Source: Burkholderiaceae bacterium (GTDB taxonomy: Bacteria > Pseudomonadota > Gammaproteobacteria > Burkholderiales > Burkholderiaceae). Taken from it: 11,727 nt of DNA. Of the stretch, positions 1-6,198 are shown piece by piece (the stretch's first letter is position 1; the number at the start of each line of letters is the position of its first letter). The notes beneath the pieces are model-generated. The model was given only the letters and a program-made list of their open reading frames with translations, did not search any database and had not been told where the DNA came from. The stretch lies in assembly GCA_022701845.1 (NCBI GenBank), contig JAKONS010000295.1:1-11727 (forward strand). The letters run 5' to 3'. The position numbers and the translations under genes were made by a program.

Positions 1-59
1 GCGGCGAATGCCGCGGCGAGCAGGCTACGCCGCGCGGTCGGGGTGGTGGGGCTGTGCAT
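1..59 (-). CDS. N-terminus of an exported protein, probably a Bug-type receptor (partial)
   Basis: Only the first 19 codons lie in the window; the gene runs off the left edge. The ATG at 59-57 follows a strong ribosome binding site (GAGGAG, 72-67) with 7 nt spacing. The peptide starts MHSPTTPTARRSLLAAAFAA: a polar start, twin arginines at residues 10-11, then a Leu/Ala-rich hydrophobic stretch. This is the classic beginning of a Sec or Tat signal peptide and resembles the leaders of Bug receptors. The start is 27 nt after the stop of the upstream Bug gene on the same strand, so the two are almost certainly co-transcribed with the AtuA gene. The Bug assignment rests on context and leader style only; any periplasmic protein would fit. 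That this is a real gene start is well supported by the ribosome binding site and the signal peptide. Confidence 0.7.
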   Translation of the reverse strand, partial: MHSPTTPTARRSLLAAAFA

Positions 60-66
60 GGCGGGT

Positions 67-72
67 CTCCTC
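67..72 (-). promoter_or_regulatory. Ribosome binding site of the partial exported-protein gene
   Basis: GAGGAG on the minus strand, 7 nt before the ATG at 59-57. It is the main evidence that this short edge fragment is a gene start, and it fixes the start codon. Confidence 0.75.
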
Positions 73-86
73 TTTTTTTGTGGTGC

Positions 87-1085
87 TCAGTCGAGCTTGA
101 AGCCCGCCTTGTCGATCACCTGCTTCCAGGCCAGGGTTTCCTTCTGCAGGAACTGCTGCGTCTGCGCCGGCGTGCCGCCGGTGGCCTGCAGGCTGTTGGC
201 GTCGAGCAGCTTGCGCACCTCCGGGTTCTGCGCGGCGGCGGCGATTTCGCGGGCGAACTGCTCGGTGGCGGCCTGCGGTGCCTTCGCGTTGCCGATGACG
301 GCGATCCAGCCGTAGGTCTCCAGCTCGGGATAGCCGGCCTCGGCGATGGTGGGCACGTCCGGCAGGATCGGCGAGCGCCGGTCGCCGGTGATGGCCAGCG
401 CCTTCAGCTTGCCGGAGCGCACGTTCTGCTCGGACAGCAGCAGCGTGTCGAAGGTCAGCGCCAGCCGGCCCTCGAACAGGTCGGCCATCGCCTGGCTGTT
501 GCCGCGGTAGGGCACATGCACCATCGGCGTTCCCATGCGGGTGGCCAGGCGCTCCATCGACAGGTGGGTGAGCGAGCCCTGGCCGGAGCTGGCGTAGTTG
601 AGCTTGCCGGGCGATGCCTTGGCGTACTGCTGCAGCCCGGCCAGCGAATCGACCGGCAGGGTGCCGCTGCCGATCAGCAGCATCGGGTACTTGCCCAGCA
701 GCGAGACGCCGGTGACGCTCGCCTCGTCATAGGCCAGCTTGCTGTAGAGCGACGGGTTCAGCGCGTGCGCGGCCAGCACCACCGCATAGGTGGCGCCGTC
801 GGCCGGCGCCTGGCCGACCGCCTTGGTGGCCACCATGCCGTTGCCGCCGGGCCGGTTGTCGACGATCACCGGCTGCCCGATGCGCACCGACACCTCCTGC
901 ATGATCCGGCGCGCCACCGCGTCGGTCGGCCCGCCGGCGGCCACCGAGACGATCACGGTGATCGGCTTGGCCGGCAGCCCGGCATCGGCGGCGCGGGCGG
1001 TGCCGGCGGCGAAGCACAGGCTGCAGGCGAGCGCCACGGCAAGAAGTCGCCGGACGGAAGTCGGGCGCGGGAACGCAGCGGTCAT
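87..1085 (-). CDS. Bug-family (TctC-like) tripartite tricarboxylate transporter substrate-binding protein
   Basis: Periplasmic solute receptor of 332 residues, the usual Bug length. The start ATG (1085-1083) follows a GGAGA ribosome binding site (1098-1094) and gives a clear signal peptide: arginines at 12-13, a hydrophobic core at about 14-28, and likely cleavage after the TARA motif near residue 32. Family hallmarks follow in order: KPITVIVSVAAGGPTD at the mature N-terminus, VIVDNRPGGNG, then NYASSGQGSLTHLS, and VHVPYRGNSQAMADLFEGR before the second-lobe FDTLL segment. Bug proteins bind small carboxylates or amides in a two-lobed cleft; the ligand cannot be read from sequence. The gene lies 68 nt after the AtuA-family gene and 27 nt before another exported-protein gene, in one leftward operon. 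No TctA/TctB membrane partners are visible, so the permease must be encoded elsewhere or the receptor acts as an orphan. A longer upstream in-frame reading would overlap AtuA and was discarded. Confidence 0.95.
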   Translation of the reverse strand: MTAAFPRPTSVRRLLAVALACSLCFAAGTARAADAGLPAKPITVIVSVAAGGPTDAVARRIMQEVSVRIGQPVIVDNRPGGNGMVATKAVGQAPADGATYAVVLAAHALNPSLYSKLAYDEASVTGVSLLGKYPMLLIGSGTLPVDSLAGLQQYAKASPGKLNYASSGQGSLTHLSMERLATRMGTPMVHVPYRGNSQAMADLFEGRLALTFDTLLLSEQNVRSGKLKALAITGDRRSPILPDVPTIAEAGYPELETYGWIAVIGNAKAPQAATEQFAREIAAAAQNPEVRKLLDANSLQATGGTPAQTQQFLQKETLAWKQVIDKAGFKLD

Positions 1086-1116
1086 GGGTCTTGTCTCCAG
1101 GTCGAACGGATGGGCT

Positions 1117-1135
1117 GCGGGGTCGTGCGCCCCGC
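1117..1135. other. Small GC hairpin between the AtuA and Bug genes
   Basis: A perfect 6-bp inverted repeat (GCGGGG at 1117-1122, CCCCGC at 1130-1135) with a 7-nt loop sits in the 68-nt gap between the two co-directional genes. No T-tract follows on the minus strand, so it is not a convincing terminator. It could be an mRNA processing or stabilising element, or chance in GC-rich DNA. Confidence 0.3.
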
Positions 1136-1153
1136 TGGTGCCCGGGGGAAAAC

Positions 1154-3088
1154 TCAGCTGAATTCGGGCTCGGCCGCCGGTGCGGTGGCGGGGTGGCGCG
1201 GCATGTCGGCAGGCGCGATCGGTACCGCAGCGGTATCCGTGCCGGCGCCCGGGCGTGCCCTCGACAGCGCGGCTTCCATCCGGTCCTGGTGGCGCTCCAC
1301 CCGCAGCCGGGCCGGCACCTCCAGCGTCAGCTCCAGCACCTGCTGCGCCATCGCCTTGGCCAGCGGGTCGAGCCGCGGCGAGGCCATCTGCCCGCCGCGC
1401 AGCGCGTCGTGGAACAGCAGGTTGAGCGCCGAGATGCCGGGCGCCTCGAAAACTTCCACCATCGGCGCGTCGGGCCGGTCGAACACATGGCGCATGAAGC
1501 CACCCAGCGTCGCCGGGGTGAGCGCGCGCCGGATCCACGGCAGGTACTCGGGCTGGCGGGCGATCACCGCCATCATGAAACGGTTGCCCTTGTCGCCGCT
1601 GCGGCCCCAGGCCAGGTCGACCAGGCGCACCGTCTGCATCGGCTCGGCCCGCTCCGGCGCGGGCTCGGGCACCGACAGCGCCAGCGCGCGGTCGACGCTG
1701 CCGCCGCCGATCCATGCGTCGACCACGGTGCGGCGACCGTCCATGTCGATGGTCGCCGGCACCCACGATTTCGGCGCCAGGAAGGAGAAAACCCGCATCA
1801 TCGGCATCACCGGCGGGCGGCCACCGTGCCATCCGGTGCTGCCGGGCGACATCGAGGTGGTGGGCGACAGCGCGTCGATGGCGATCAGCTCCAGCGCTTC
1901 GCGGCGCGGGTGGTCGACCACGATCTTCGAGACCACTTCCCGGCTGTCCAGCGGCCGGGCATTGGCGCCGTAGGAGGCCTCCAGGCCCAGCAGCTCGACA
2001 TGGCGGGTGGTGAACCGCCCCATGCCGCGCGCCACCGCCTCGCGCTCGTTGCGCTCGATCAGCGCATCGGCCTGGCGCTGCGCCTTCTGCCGCGCGTTCA
2101 TGCCCACCACCGGCAGGATCACGGTGCAGCGAAACCCGTCCTGCAGGGTGGCGCAGACCTTGTAGCTGTCGGTGGGCGGCCGTCCGACGACGCCGGTCAC
2201 CTCCACCCGGTTCGGCCCCAGCTCGCGCAGCTGCACCCGGGTGAAATCGCAGATGGCGTCGGGCACCACATAGTTGGCCGGGTCGTCCACCTCGTAGAGC
2301 AGCTGCTCGCCGACGGTGCCGCGGCTGACGATGCCGCCGGTGCCTTCCGGCTTGGTGACCACCATGCGGCCGTCCTCGAAACATTCCACCACCGGGTAGC
2401 CGATGCTCGACCAGTCGTCACCGTCGAACCAGTCGGTGAAGGTGCCGCCGGTGATCTGCGCGCCGCATTCGATCAGGTGGCCGGCGGTGGTGCCCTGCGC
2501 CATGCGCAGCGGGTCGTCGGACTGCCAGCCGAATTCGTGCATCAGCGGTCCCAGCGCCAGCGCGCTGTCGACCACCCGGCCGGTGACGACGATCTGCGCG
2601 CCCATGCCCAGCGCGCGGGCGATCGGCACGCCGCCCAGGTAGGCGTTGGCGCTCAGCAGCCGCTCGGGCATCGGCGCGCCGGTGAACATCTCGGTGGTGC
2701 GGAACTCGTCGATGCGCGGCAGGATGTCGTCGCCGGCGATCACCGCCACCTTCAGGTCCAGGCCCAGCTCGGCCACCAGCGCGCGCACCGCGTCGCCGCA
2801 GGCCTGCGGGTTCAGCCCGCCGGCATTGGCCACCACCCGGATGCCGCGCCGGGCGATCTCGGGCAGGTTCTCGCGCAGCACGATGTTCACGAAATCCGGC
2901 GCCCAGCCGCCGCGTTCGGCGCTCTTCGAACGCGAGCGCGCCAGCACCGACAGGGTGACCTCGGCGAGGAAGTCGTACACCAGGTAGTCGAGGTCGGGCA
3001 CCGTCAACAACTGGGCGGTGGCGAAGGGGCTGTCGCCGAGAAAGGCGCTGGCTCCGCCGATGCGGACGGGCGGACGGGCGTCGGTCAT
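1154..3088 (-). CDS. AtuA-family protein (DUF1446 core plus C-terminal AtuA-like domain)
   Basis: A 644-residue cytoplasmic protein with no signal peptide. The ATG at 3088-3086 follows AGGAGA (3098-3093, 4 nt spacing). The N-terminus has the family's glycine-rich IGGASAFLGDS at about residues 10-20. The DUF1446 core continues through VVANAGGLNPQACGDAV, VVTGRVVDSALALGPLMHEF and GTTAGHLIECGAQITGG, to about residue 450. A separate small C-terminal domain carries the diagnostic WGRSGDKGN motif (GDKGN at 498-502). The last 40 or so residues are a Pro/Ala-rich tail with no recognisable fold. AtuA is named from the acyclic terpene (citronellol/geraniol) utilisation cluster of pseudomonads; its reaction there is not established, so the name does not prove terpene use here. 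The gene heads a leftward operon with a Bug receptor 68 nt downstream, and a candidate operator and -10 lie in the 121 nt upstream. It probably acts on an acyl-CoA intermediate of the pathway (inference). Confidence 0.92.
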   Translation of the reverse strand: MTDARPPVRIGGASAFLGDSPFATAQLLTVPDLDYLVYDFLAEVTLSVLARSRSKSAERGGWAPDFVNIVLRENLPEIARRGIRVVANAGGLNPQACGDAVRALVAELGLDLKVAVIAGDDILPRIDEFRTTEMFTGAPMPERLLSANAYLGGVPIARALGMGAQIVVTGRVVDSALALGPLMHEFGWQSDDPLRMAQGTTAGHLIECGAQITGGTFTDWFDGDDWSSIGYPVVECFEDGRMVVTKPEGTGGIVSRGTVGEQLLYEVDDPANYVVPDAICDFTRVQLRELGPNRVEVTGVVGRPPTDSYKVCATLQDGFRCTVILPVVGMNARQKAQRQADALIERNEREAVARGMGRFTTRHVELLGLEASYGANARPLDSREVVSKIVVDHPRREALELIAIDALSPTTSMSPGSTGWHGGRPPVMPMMRVFSFLAPKSWVPATIDMDGRRTVVDAWIGGGSVDRALALSVPEPAPERAEPMQTVRLVDLAWGRSGDKGNRFMMAVIARQPEYLPWIRRALTPATLGGFMRHVFDRPDAPMVEVFEAPGISALNLLFHDALRGGQMASPRLDPLAKAMAQQVLELTLEVPARLRVERHQDRMEAALSRARPGAGTDTAAVPIAPADMPRHPATAPAAEPEFS

Positions 3089-3121
3089 GCTGTCTCCTGG
3101 GGGATGCGGGGTCTGCGTCGC

Positions 3122-3127
3122 ATCGTA
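3122..3127 (-). promoter_or_regulatory. Candidate -10 element of the AtuA operon
   Basis: TACGAT on the minus strand (4 of 6 to TATAAT), 22 nt downstream of the shared motif at 3150-3170 and 33 nt upstream of the AtuA ATG. No good -35 hexamer is present: the expected position is GC-rich, as expected of an activator-dependent promoter. Its support comes mainly from matching the geometry at the acyl-CoA synthetase promoter. Confidence 0.35.
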
Positions 3128-3149
3128 GGCAGGCGGGGGGCGGGCACCG

Positions 3150-3170
3150 TCGTTCGAAGGGACTATTTTG
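3150..3170 (+). promoter_or_regulatory. Candidate operator, copy A (upstream of the AtuA operon)
   Basis: A 21-bp element of the form TCGTTCG-N3-GGAC-N-AT-N-TTG, read on the plus strand; the variable positions here are AAG, T and T. It matches copy B (6068-6088, read on the minus strand) at 16 of 21 positions. It includes an imperfect dyad, GTTCG-N2-GGGAC, and lies 61 nt upstream of the AtuA start, in the gap after the regulator gene. It is the obvious candidate site for the LuxR-type regulator encoded next to it; no binding is demonstrated. Confidence 0.5.
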
Positions 3171-3180
3171 GGAATGTCCG

Positions 3181-3202
3181 CGCCGGTCCCATCCGGCCGG
3201 CG
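3181..3202. terminator. GC-rich inverted repeat just after the regulator stop (weak terminator candidate)
   Basis: A perfect 6-bp inverted repeat (CGCCGG at 3181-3186, CCGGCG at 3197-3202) with a 10-nt loop begins 7 nt beyond the stop codon of the regulator gene. No T-run follows on the minus strand, so intrinsic termination would be inefficient at best. It may assist Rho-dependent ending or 3' stability and would partly insulate AtuA from read-through. Confidence 0.25.
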
Positions 3203-3209
3203 GCGCGCC

Positions 3210-5981
3210 CTACCCCAGCAGCCGATGCTGCCGCGCGATGGCCACCGCGCTGGTGCGGCTGCTGGCGCCCAGCTTGGTATTGATGTTGCGCAGGTGCGCC
3301 TTCACCGTGGTCTCCGAGACGAATAGCCGCTGGGCGATGTCGGCGTTGCGCAGGCCGTCGGCCAACAGCTGCAGCACGCCCAGTTCGCGCCGGGTCAGCG
3401 CGTCGATGCGCGCCGCAGCGGCGCCGCCCGGCCCGCGCTGCGCGTCGAAGGCCTCGCGCAGCTGGCCGACGAAGCGCGGCAGCACGCCGTCGCTGCCGGC
3501 GCCGGCCGACTTCTGCCAGGCGTCGAACAGCGCCGCCAGCGCCGGGCCTTCGTCGAGGAAGGCGCGCACCGGCGCCTCGGCCGCGGCCTCGCGCAGCAGT
3601 TCGCCGAAGGCCTGCAGCGCGCCGCGGGTATCGCCCACCGCCTGCCGGGCCAGGGCCGCCAGCAGGCCGATGCGCAGGGCGCGCCGGCCGCGCTGCTGGG
3701 CCCGGGCGTCGCGCAGCAGCGCTTCGAGCACCGGCAGCACCGCGGCGGCCTGGCCGGCGTCGATCATCCAGCGCGCCCGCATCAGCTCGGGCCGGTCGAT
3801 GTCGGTCATGAAGATCGAGGCGTTGTCGGCTGGCGCCGAGGCATAGCCGAGCTCGGCGCGCTCCAGCGCCTGCCGGGCGGCGTCGCGCTCGCCGGCGTTC
3901 CAGTGCAGCCAGGCGCGCTCCAGCCACGCCGCGGCGATGACCCGCGGCATCGCCGCGTCGCGGCCGATGTCCTCCAGGTCGGCCAGCGGGCGCAGCGCCG
4001 CCTCGCGCTCGCCGCCGACCGCCGCGATGCGCGCCGACAGGGTGTGGCTGAGCACCAGCGCGTCGGGCGTGCCGTTCTCCTTCGTGTAGGGCAGGCTCTC
4101 GGCCAGCAGGGTGCGGGCTTCGTCGATCGCGCCGGTGTCGTAGAGCGCCACCGCCAGCAGCACCGACACGGTGGCGCGCCCGTGGCCGGCCTGGCGCACC
4201 CGGCCGCGTTCGCCGCCGATGGCGCCCAGGGCCAGCGGCCGCAGCCGCCGCAGCGCCTGGCCGAGGCGGCCCTGCACGACGTCGATGGCGGCCTCCAGGT
4301 AGTCGGCCACCGCGCGGCTGAAGCTGGCGCGCGCCAGCGCATGGCGCTGCAGCGCGGCCGACAGCAGCCGGCGGGCGTCGTCGTAGCGGTGGCGGGCGAT
4401 CATGCCGGCGGCCAGGATGTTGGCCAGCACGCCGTACTGGAAGGCCTCGTCGGGAGGCAGCCGGGCGATCAGCTCGTCGGCCAGCGCCAGGCTCTCGTCC
4501 AGGCGGTCGGACATCGACAGCGCCAGGCAGCGGATGGTCTGCGCCTCGTCGCGCTCCGGGCCGGTGGGAGCCTGCGCCAGGATCGCGGCCACCGCGCGCA
4601 TCGCCTCCGGGTAGCGCCGGTTCAGCACCAGGGTCCAGGCTTCCACCAGCCGCAGGCGCGGGAAGCGCGCCAGCGGCTCGTCGGGCATGCGGACGAGCCA
4701 GCGCGCCAGCAGCCGCACCCTGCCCTGCGCCAGCAGGTCGTCAGCCTCGCGCGCCACCAGCGCGGCGGCATCGTCGAAGGCGCGGCCGGCGATCAGGTGG
4801 TCAATGGCCGGCACCGGGCGGCGCACGGCCAGGAACCAGGCCGCCGCGCGCCGGTGCAACGCGGCCAGCCGGCCGGGCTGGGCGCGCTCCAGCCGGTAGC
4901 GCAGGAAGCCGCCGAACAGGCTGTGGAAGCGATACCACTGGCGCTCCTCGTCGAGCGGCAGGATGAACAGCGCGGCGCGCTCCAGCTCGTCGAGGATGGC
5001 GCGGCTGTCGGATTGCAGGCGCACCGCGTCGCACAGCGCGGCGTTGAACTGCGGCAGCACGCTGGCCTCCAGCAGGAAGGACTGCACCGCCGGCGCCAGC
5101 CGCGCCAGGATGTCCTCGGCCAGGTACTCGGCCAGTGCCGCATGCGAGCCGGTGAAGCTGGCGATGAAGCCGGCCCGGTCGCGGTGGTTGGCCAGCGAGA
5201 GGGCCGCCAGGTGGATCGCCGCCGGCCAGCCCTCGGTGCGCTGCTGCAGCGCGGCCAGTTCGTCGTCGGTGAGTTCCAGCGCATGCTTGTCGCGCAGCAG
5301 GCTGCGGGTCTCGTCGATCGAGAAACGCAGGTCTTCCGCGCCCAGCTCCAGCAGCTCGCCGCGCGCCCGCATGCGGCCCAGCTCCAGCGCCGGCACGCTG
5401 CGCGAGCCCAGCACCAGATGGCAGTCGGGCGCCAGGCCCTCCACCAGCCGCTGCACCTGCTGCAGCGCGGTGGCGCCGGTGAGCAGCTCGAACTCGTCGA
5501 GGAACAGCAGCAGCGGCCGCGCGCGCGGCGCCTGCCGGCCGTCGCGGTGCAGGTCCTGCAGCACCGCGCCGCGCGGTTTGCCGGCAGCCTCCTTGCCCGG
5601 CGCGCCGCGGCCGCCGGCGCGCGCCAGGCCGGCGTCGAGGTGGCCGACCAGCCGGTCGACATCGTTGTCGGCGGCGTCCAGCGTCAGCCACACCACGTCG
5701 CAGCGCTGGCGGCGCAGCGCGGCATGGCACTGCAGCAGCAACGTGGTCTTGCCGAAGCCGGCCGGCGCATGCACCAGGGTCAGCCGCGGCGGTGGCATGC
5801 GGGTGAGCCGCTCGACCAGCGCGCCGCGCTGCACCAGCCGCTGGTCCTGCAGCGGCGGCACCAGTTTCGAGGCGAGCACCCGCGGGCCCGCGTCGAGCGC
5901 CGGGTCGTCGGCGGTCGATGGCGGTGACAAAGGGGATGCGGTCGGCGGCGCCTCGTCGGCGTGCCCGGGGCCTAGCGGCAT
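3210..5981 (-). CDS. MalT/LAL-type LuxR-family ATP-binding transcriptional regulator
   Basis: A 923-residue regulator, the usual size for the MalT/LAL class. The ATG at 5981-5979 is chosen because AGGAGA (5995-5990) lies 8 nt before it; a longer frame upstream would run through the divergent promoter and into the synthetase gene. Residues 1-35 are a Pro/Ala-rich leader. An NTPase module follows, with Walker A APAGFGKTT at 72-80 and Walker B LLLFLDEF at 157-164. The middle (about 430-830) is a long run of alpha-helical, TPR-like repeats rich in Ala, Leu and Arg, as in the MalT sensor region. The last 63 residues (861-923) are a canonical LuxR HTH: TRRELGVL, GLRNADIAQRL, SETTVKAHLRNINTKLG. In characterised relatives the ATPase and repeat domains sense a small ligand and drive oligomerisation for activation; the inducer here is unknown. 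It sits between two gene groups that share a putative operator, so it is the likely local activator (inference). Confidence 0.95.
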   Translation of the reverse strand: MPLGPGHADEAPPTASPLSPPSTADDPALDAGPRVLASKLVPPLQDQRLVQRGALVERLTRMPPPRLTLVHAPAGFGKTTLLLQCHAALRRQRCDVVWLTLDAADNDVDRLVGHLDAGLARAGGRGAPGKEAAGKPRGAVLQDLHRDGRQAPRARPLLLFLDEFELLTGATALQQVQRLVEGLAPDCHLVLGSRSVPALELGRMRARGELLELGAEDLRFSIDETRSLLRDKHALELTDDELAALQQRTEGWPAAIHLAALSLANHRDRAGFIASFTGSHAALAEYLAEDILARLAPAVQSFLLEASVLPQFNAALCDAVRLQSDSRAILDELERAALFILPLDEERQWYRFHSLFGGFLRYRLERAQPGRLAALHRRAAAWFLAVRRPVPAIDHLIAGRAFDDAAALVAREADDLLAQGRVRLLARWLVRMPDEPLARFPRLRLVEAWTLVLNRRYPEAMRAVAAILAQAPTGPERDEAQTIRCLALSMSDRLDESLALADELIARLPPDEAFQYGVLANILAAGMIARHRYDDARRLLSAALQRHALARASFSRAVADYLEAAIDVVQGRLGQALRRLRPLALGAIGGERGRVRQAGHGRATVSVLLAVALYDTGAIDEARTLLAESLPYTKENGTPDALVLSHTLSARIAAVGGEREAALRPLADLEDIGRDAAMPRVIAAAWLERAWLHWNAGERDAARQALERAELGYASAPADNASIFMTDIDRPELMRARWMIDAGQAAAVLPVLEALLRDARAQQRGRRALRIGLLAALARQAVGDTRGALQAFGELLREAAAEAPVRAFLDEGPALAALFDAWQKSAGAGSDGVLPRFVGQLREAFDAQRGPGGAAAARIDALTRRELGVLQLLADGLRNADIAQRLFVSETTVKAHLRNINTKLGASSRTSAVAIARQHRLLG

Positions 5982-5989
5982 GCGGCGTG

Positions 5990-5995
5990 TCTCCT
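5990..5995 (-). promoter_or_regulatory. Ribosome binding site that fixes the regulator start
   Basis: AGGAGA on the minus strand, 8 nt before the ATG at 5981-5979. The same frame is open for 123 more codons upstream, so this site decides the start. Confidence 0.75.
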
Positions 5996-6044
5996 GCGGT
6001 GCGGCTCTTGGAAACCCTCGTGCTCGGGGTGCGGCCGTGCCGCC

Positions 6045-6050
6045 ATCATA
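6045..6050 (-). promoter_or_regulatory. Candidate -10 element of the regulator gene
   Basis: TATGAT on the minus strand (5 of 6 to TATAAT), 63 nt upstream of the regulator ATG. The near end of operator copy B lies exactly 17 nt upstream, so the motif would cover the -35 region of this promoter. That arrangement would allow autoregulation. Confidence 0.45.
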
Positions 6051-6067
6051 GGCAGCGGTGCGGTCGG

Positions 6068-6088
6068 CAATATCGTCCGAACGAACGA
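6068..6088 (-). promoter_or_regulatory. Candidate operator, copy B (divergent regulator/synthetase promoter region)
   Basis: A 21-bp element TCGTTCG-N3-GGAC-N-AT-N-TTG read on the minus strand; the variable positions here are TTC, G and A. It matches copy A at 16 of 21 positions. It contains an imperfect dyad GTTCG-TT-CGGAC and tandem GAAC repeats. It is 110 nt before the synthetase ATG and 86 nt before the regulator ATG, in the 217-nt divergent region, and is flanked on both sides by -10-like hexamers at plausible distances. Confidence 0.5.
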
Positions 6089-6111
6089 GCCGGCCCGCCC
6101 CGGGCCACTTC

Positions 6112-6117
6112 CACAAT
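6112..6117 (+). promoter_or_regulatory. Candidate -10 element of the synthetase operon
   Basis: CACAAT (4 of 6 to TATAAT), 23 nt downstream of operator copy B and 81 nt before the synthetase ATG. The -35 position would be GC-rich (around GCCGGC at 6089-6094), directly abutting the motif, as at an activator-dependent promoter. This is a weak match by itself; the near-identical spacing upstream of AtuA supports it. Confidence 0.35.
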
Positions 6118-6198
6118 CCGGCCAGACGCAGCGCCCGCCCGGCCGCATCGGCGGCCCGCGGCGGGCGCGTTCCACCGCAGCCCCTCGCCGGAGAGTCC

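Noticed and set aside
73..79. Run of seven T as a terminator tract
   Set aside because: It is on the plus strand, whereas the surrounding genes read leftward, so their transcript has an A-run; there is no GC stem before it either.
1102..1109. TCGAACGG before the left Bug gene as a third operator copy
   Set aside because: Only the 7-nt core TCGAACG is shared, the orientation relative to the gene is opposite, and the GGAC and AT-TTG parts are missing.
1086..2384. In-frame N-terminal extension of the left Bug receptor
   Set aside because: It would overlap the AtuA gene in another frame and bury the signal peptide; the ATG at 1085 has its own ribosome binding site.
3903..5927. Long plus-strand open frame antisense to the regulator
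   Set aside because: Gln/Arg/Ala-rich shadow of a well-supported gene; no domain recognised.
6058..6198. GTG-started extension of the synthetase
   Set aside because: It covers the divergent promoter and operator region, and its residues resemble no CoA-binding domain start.
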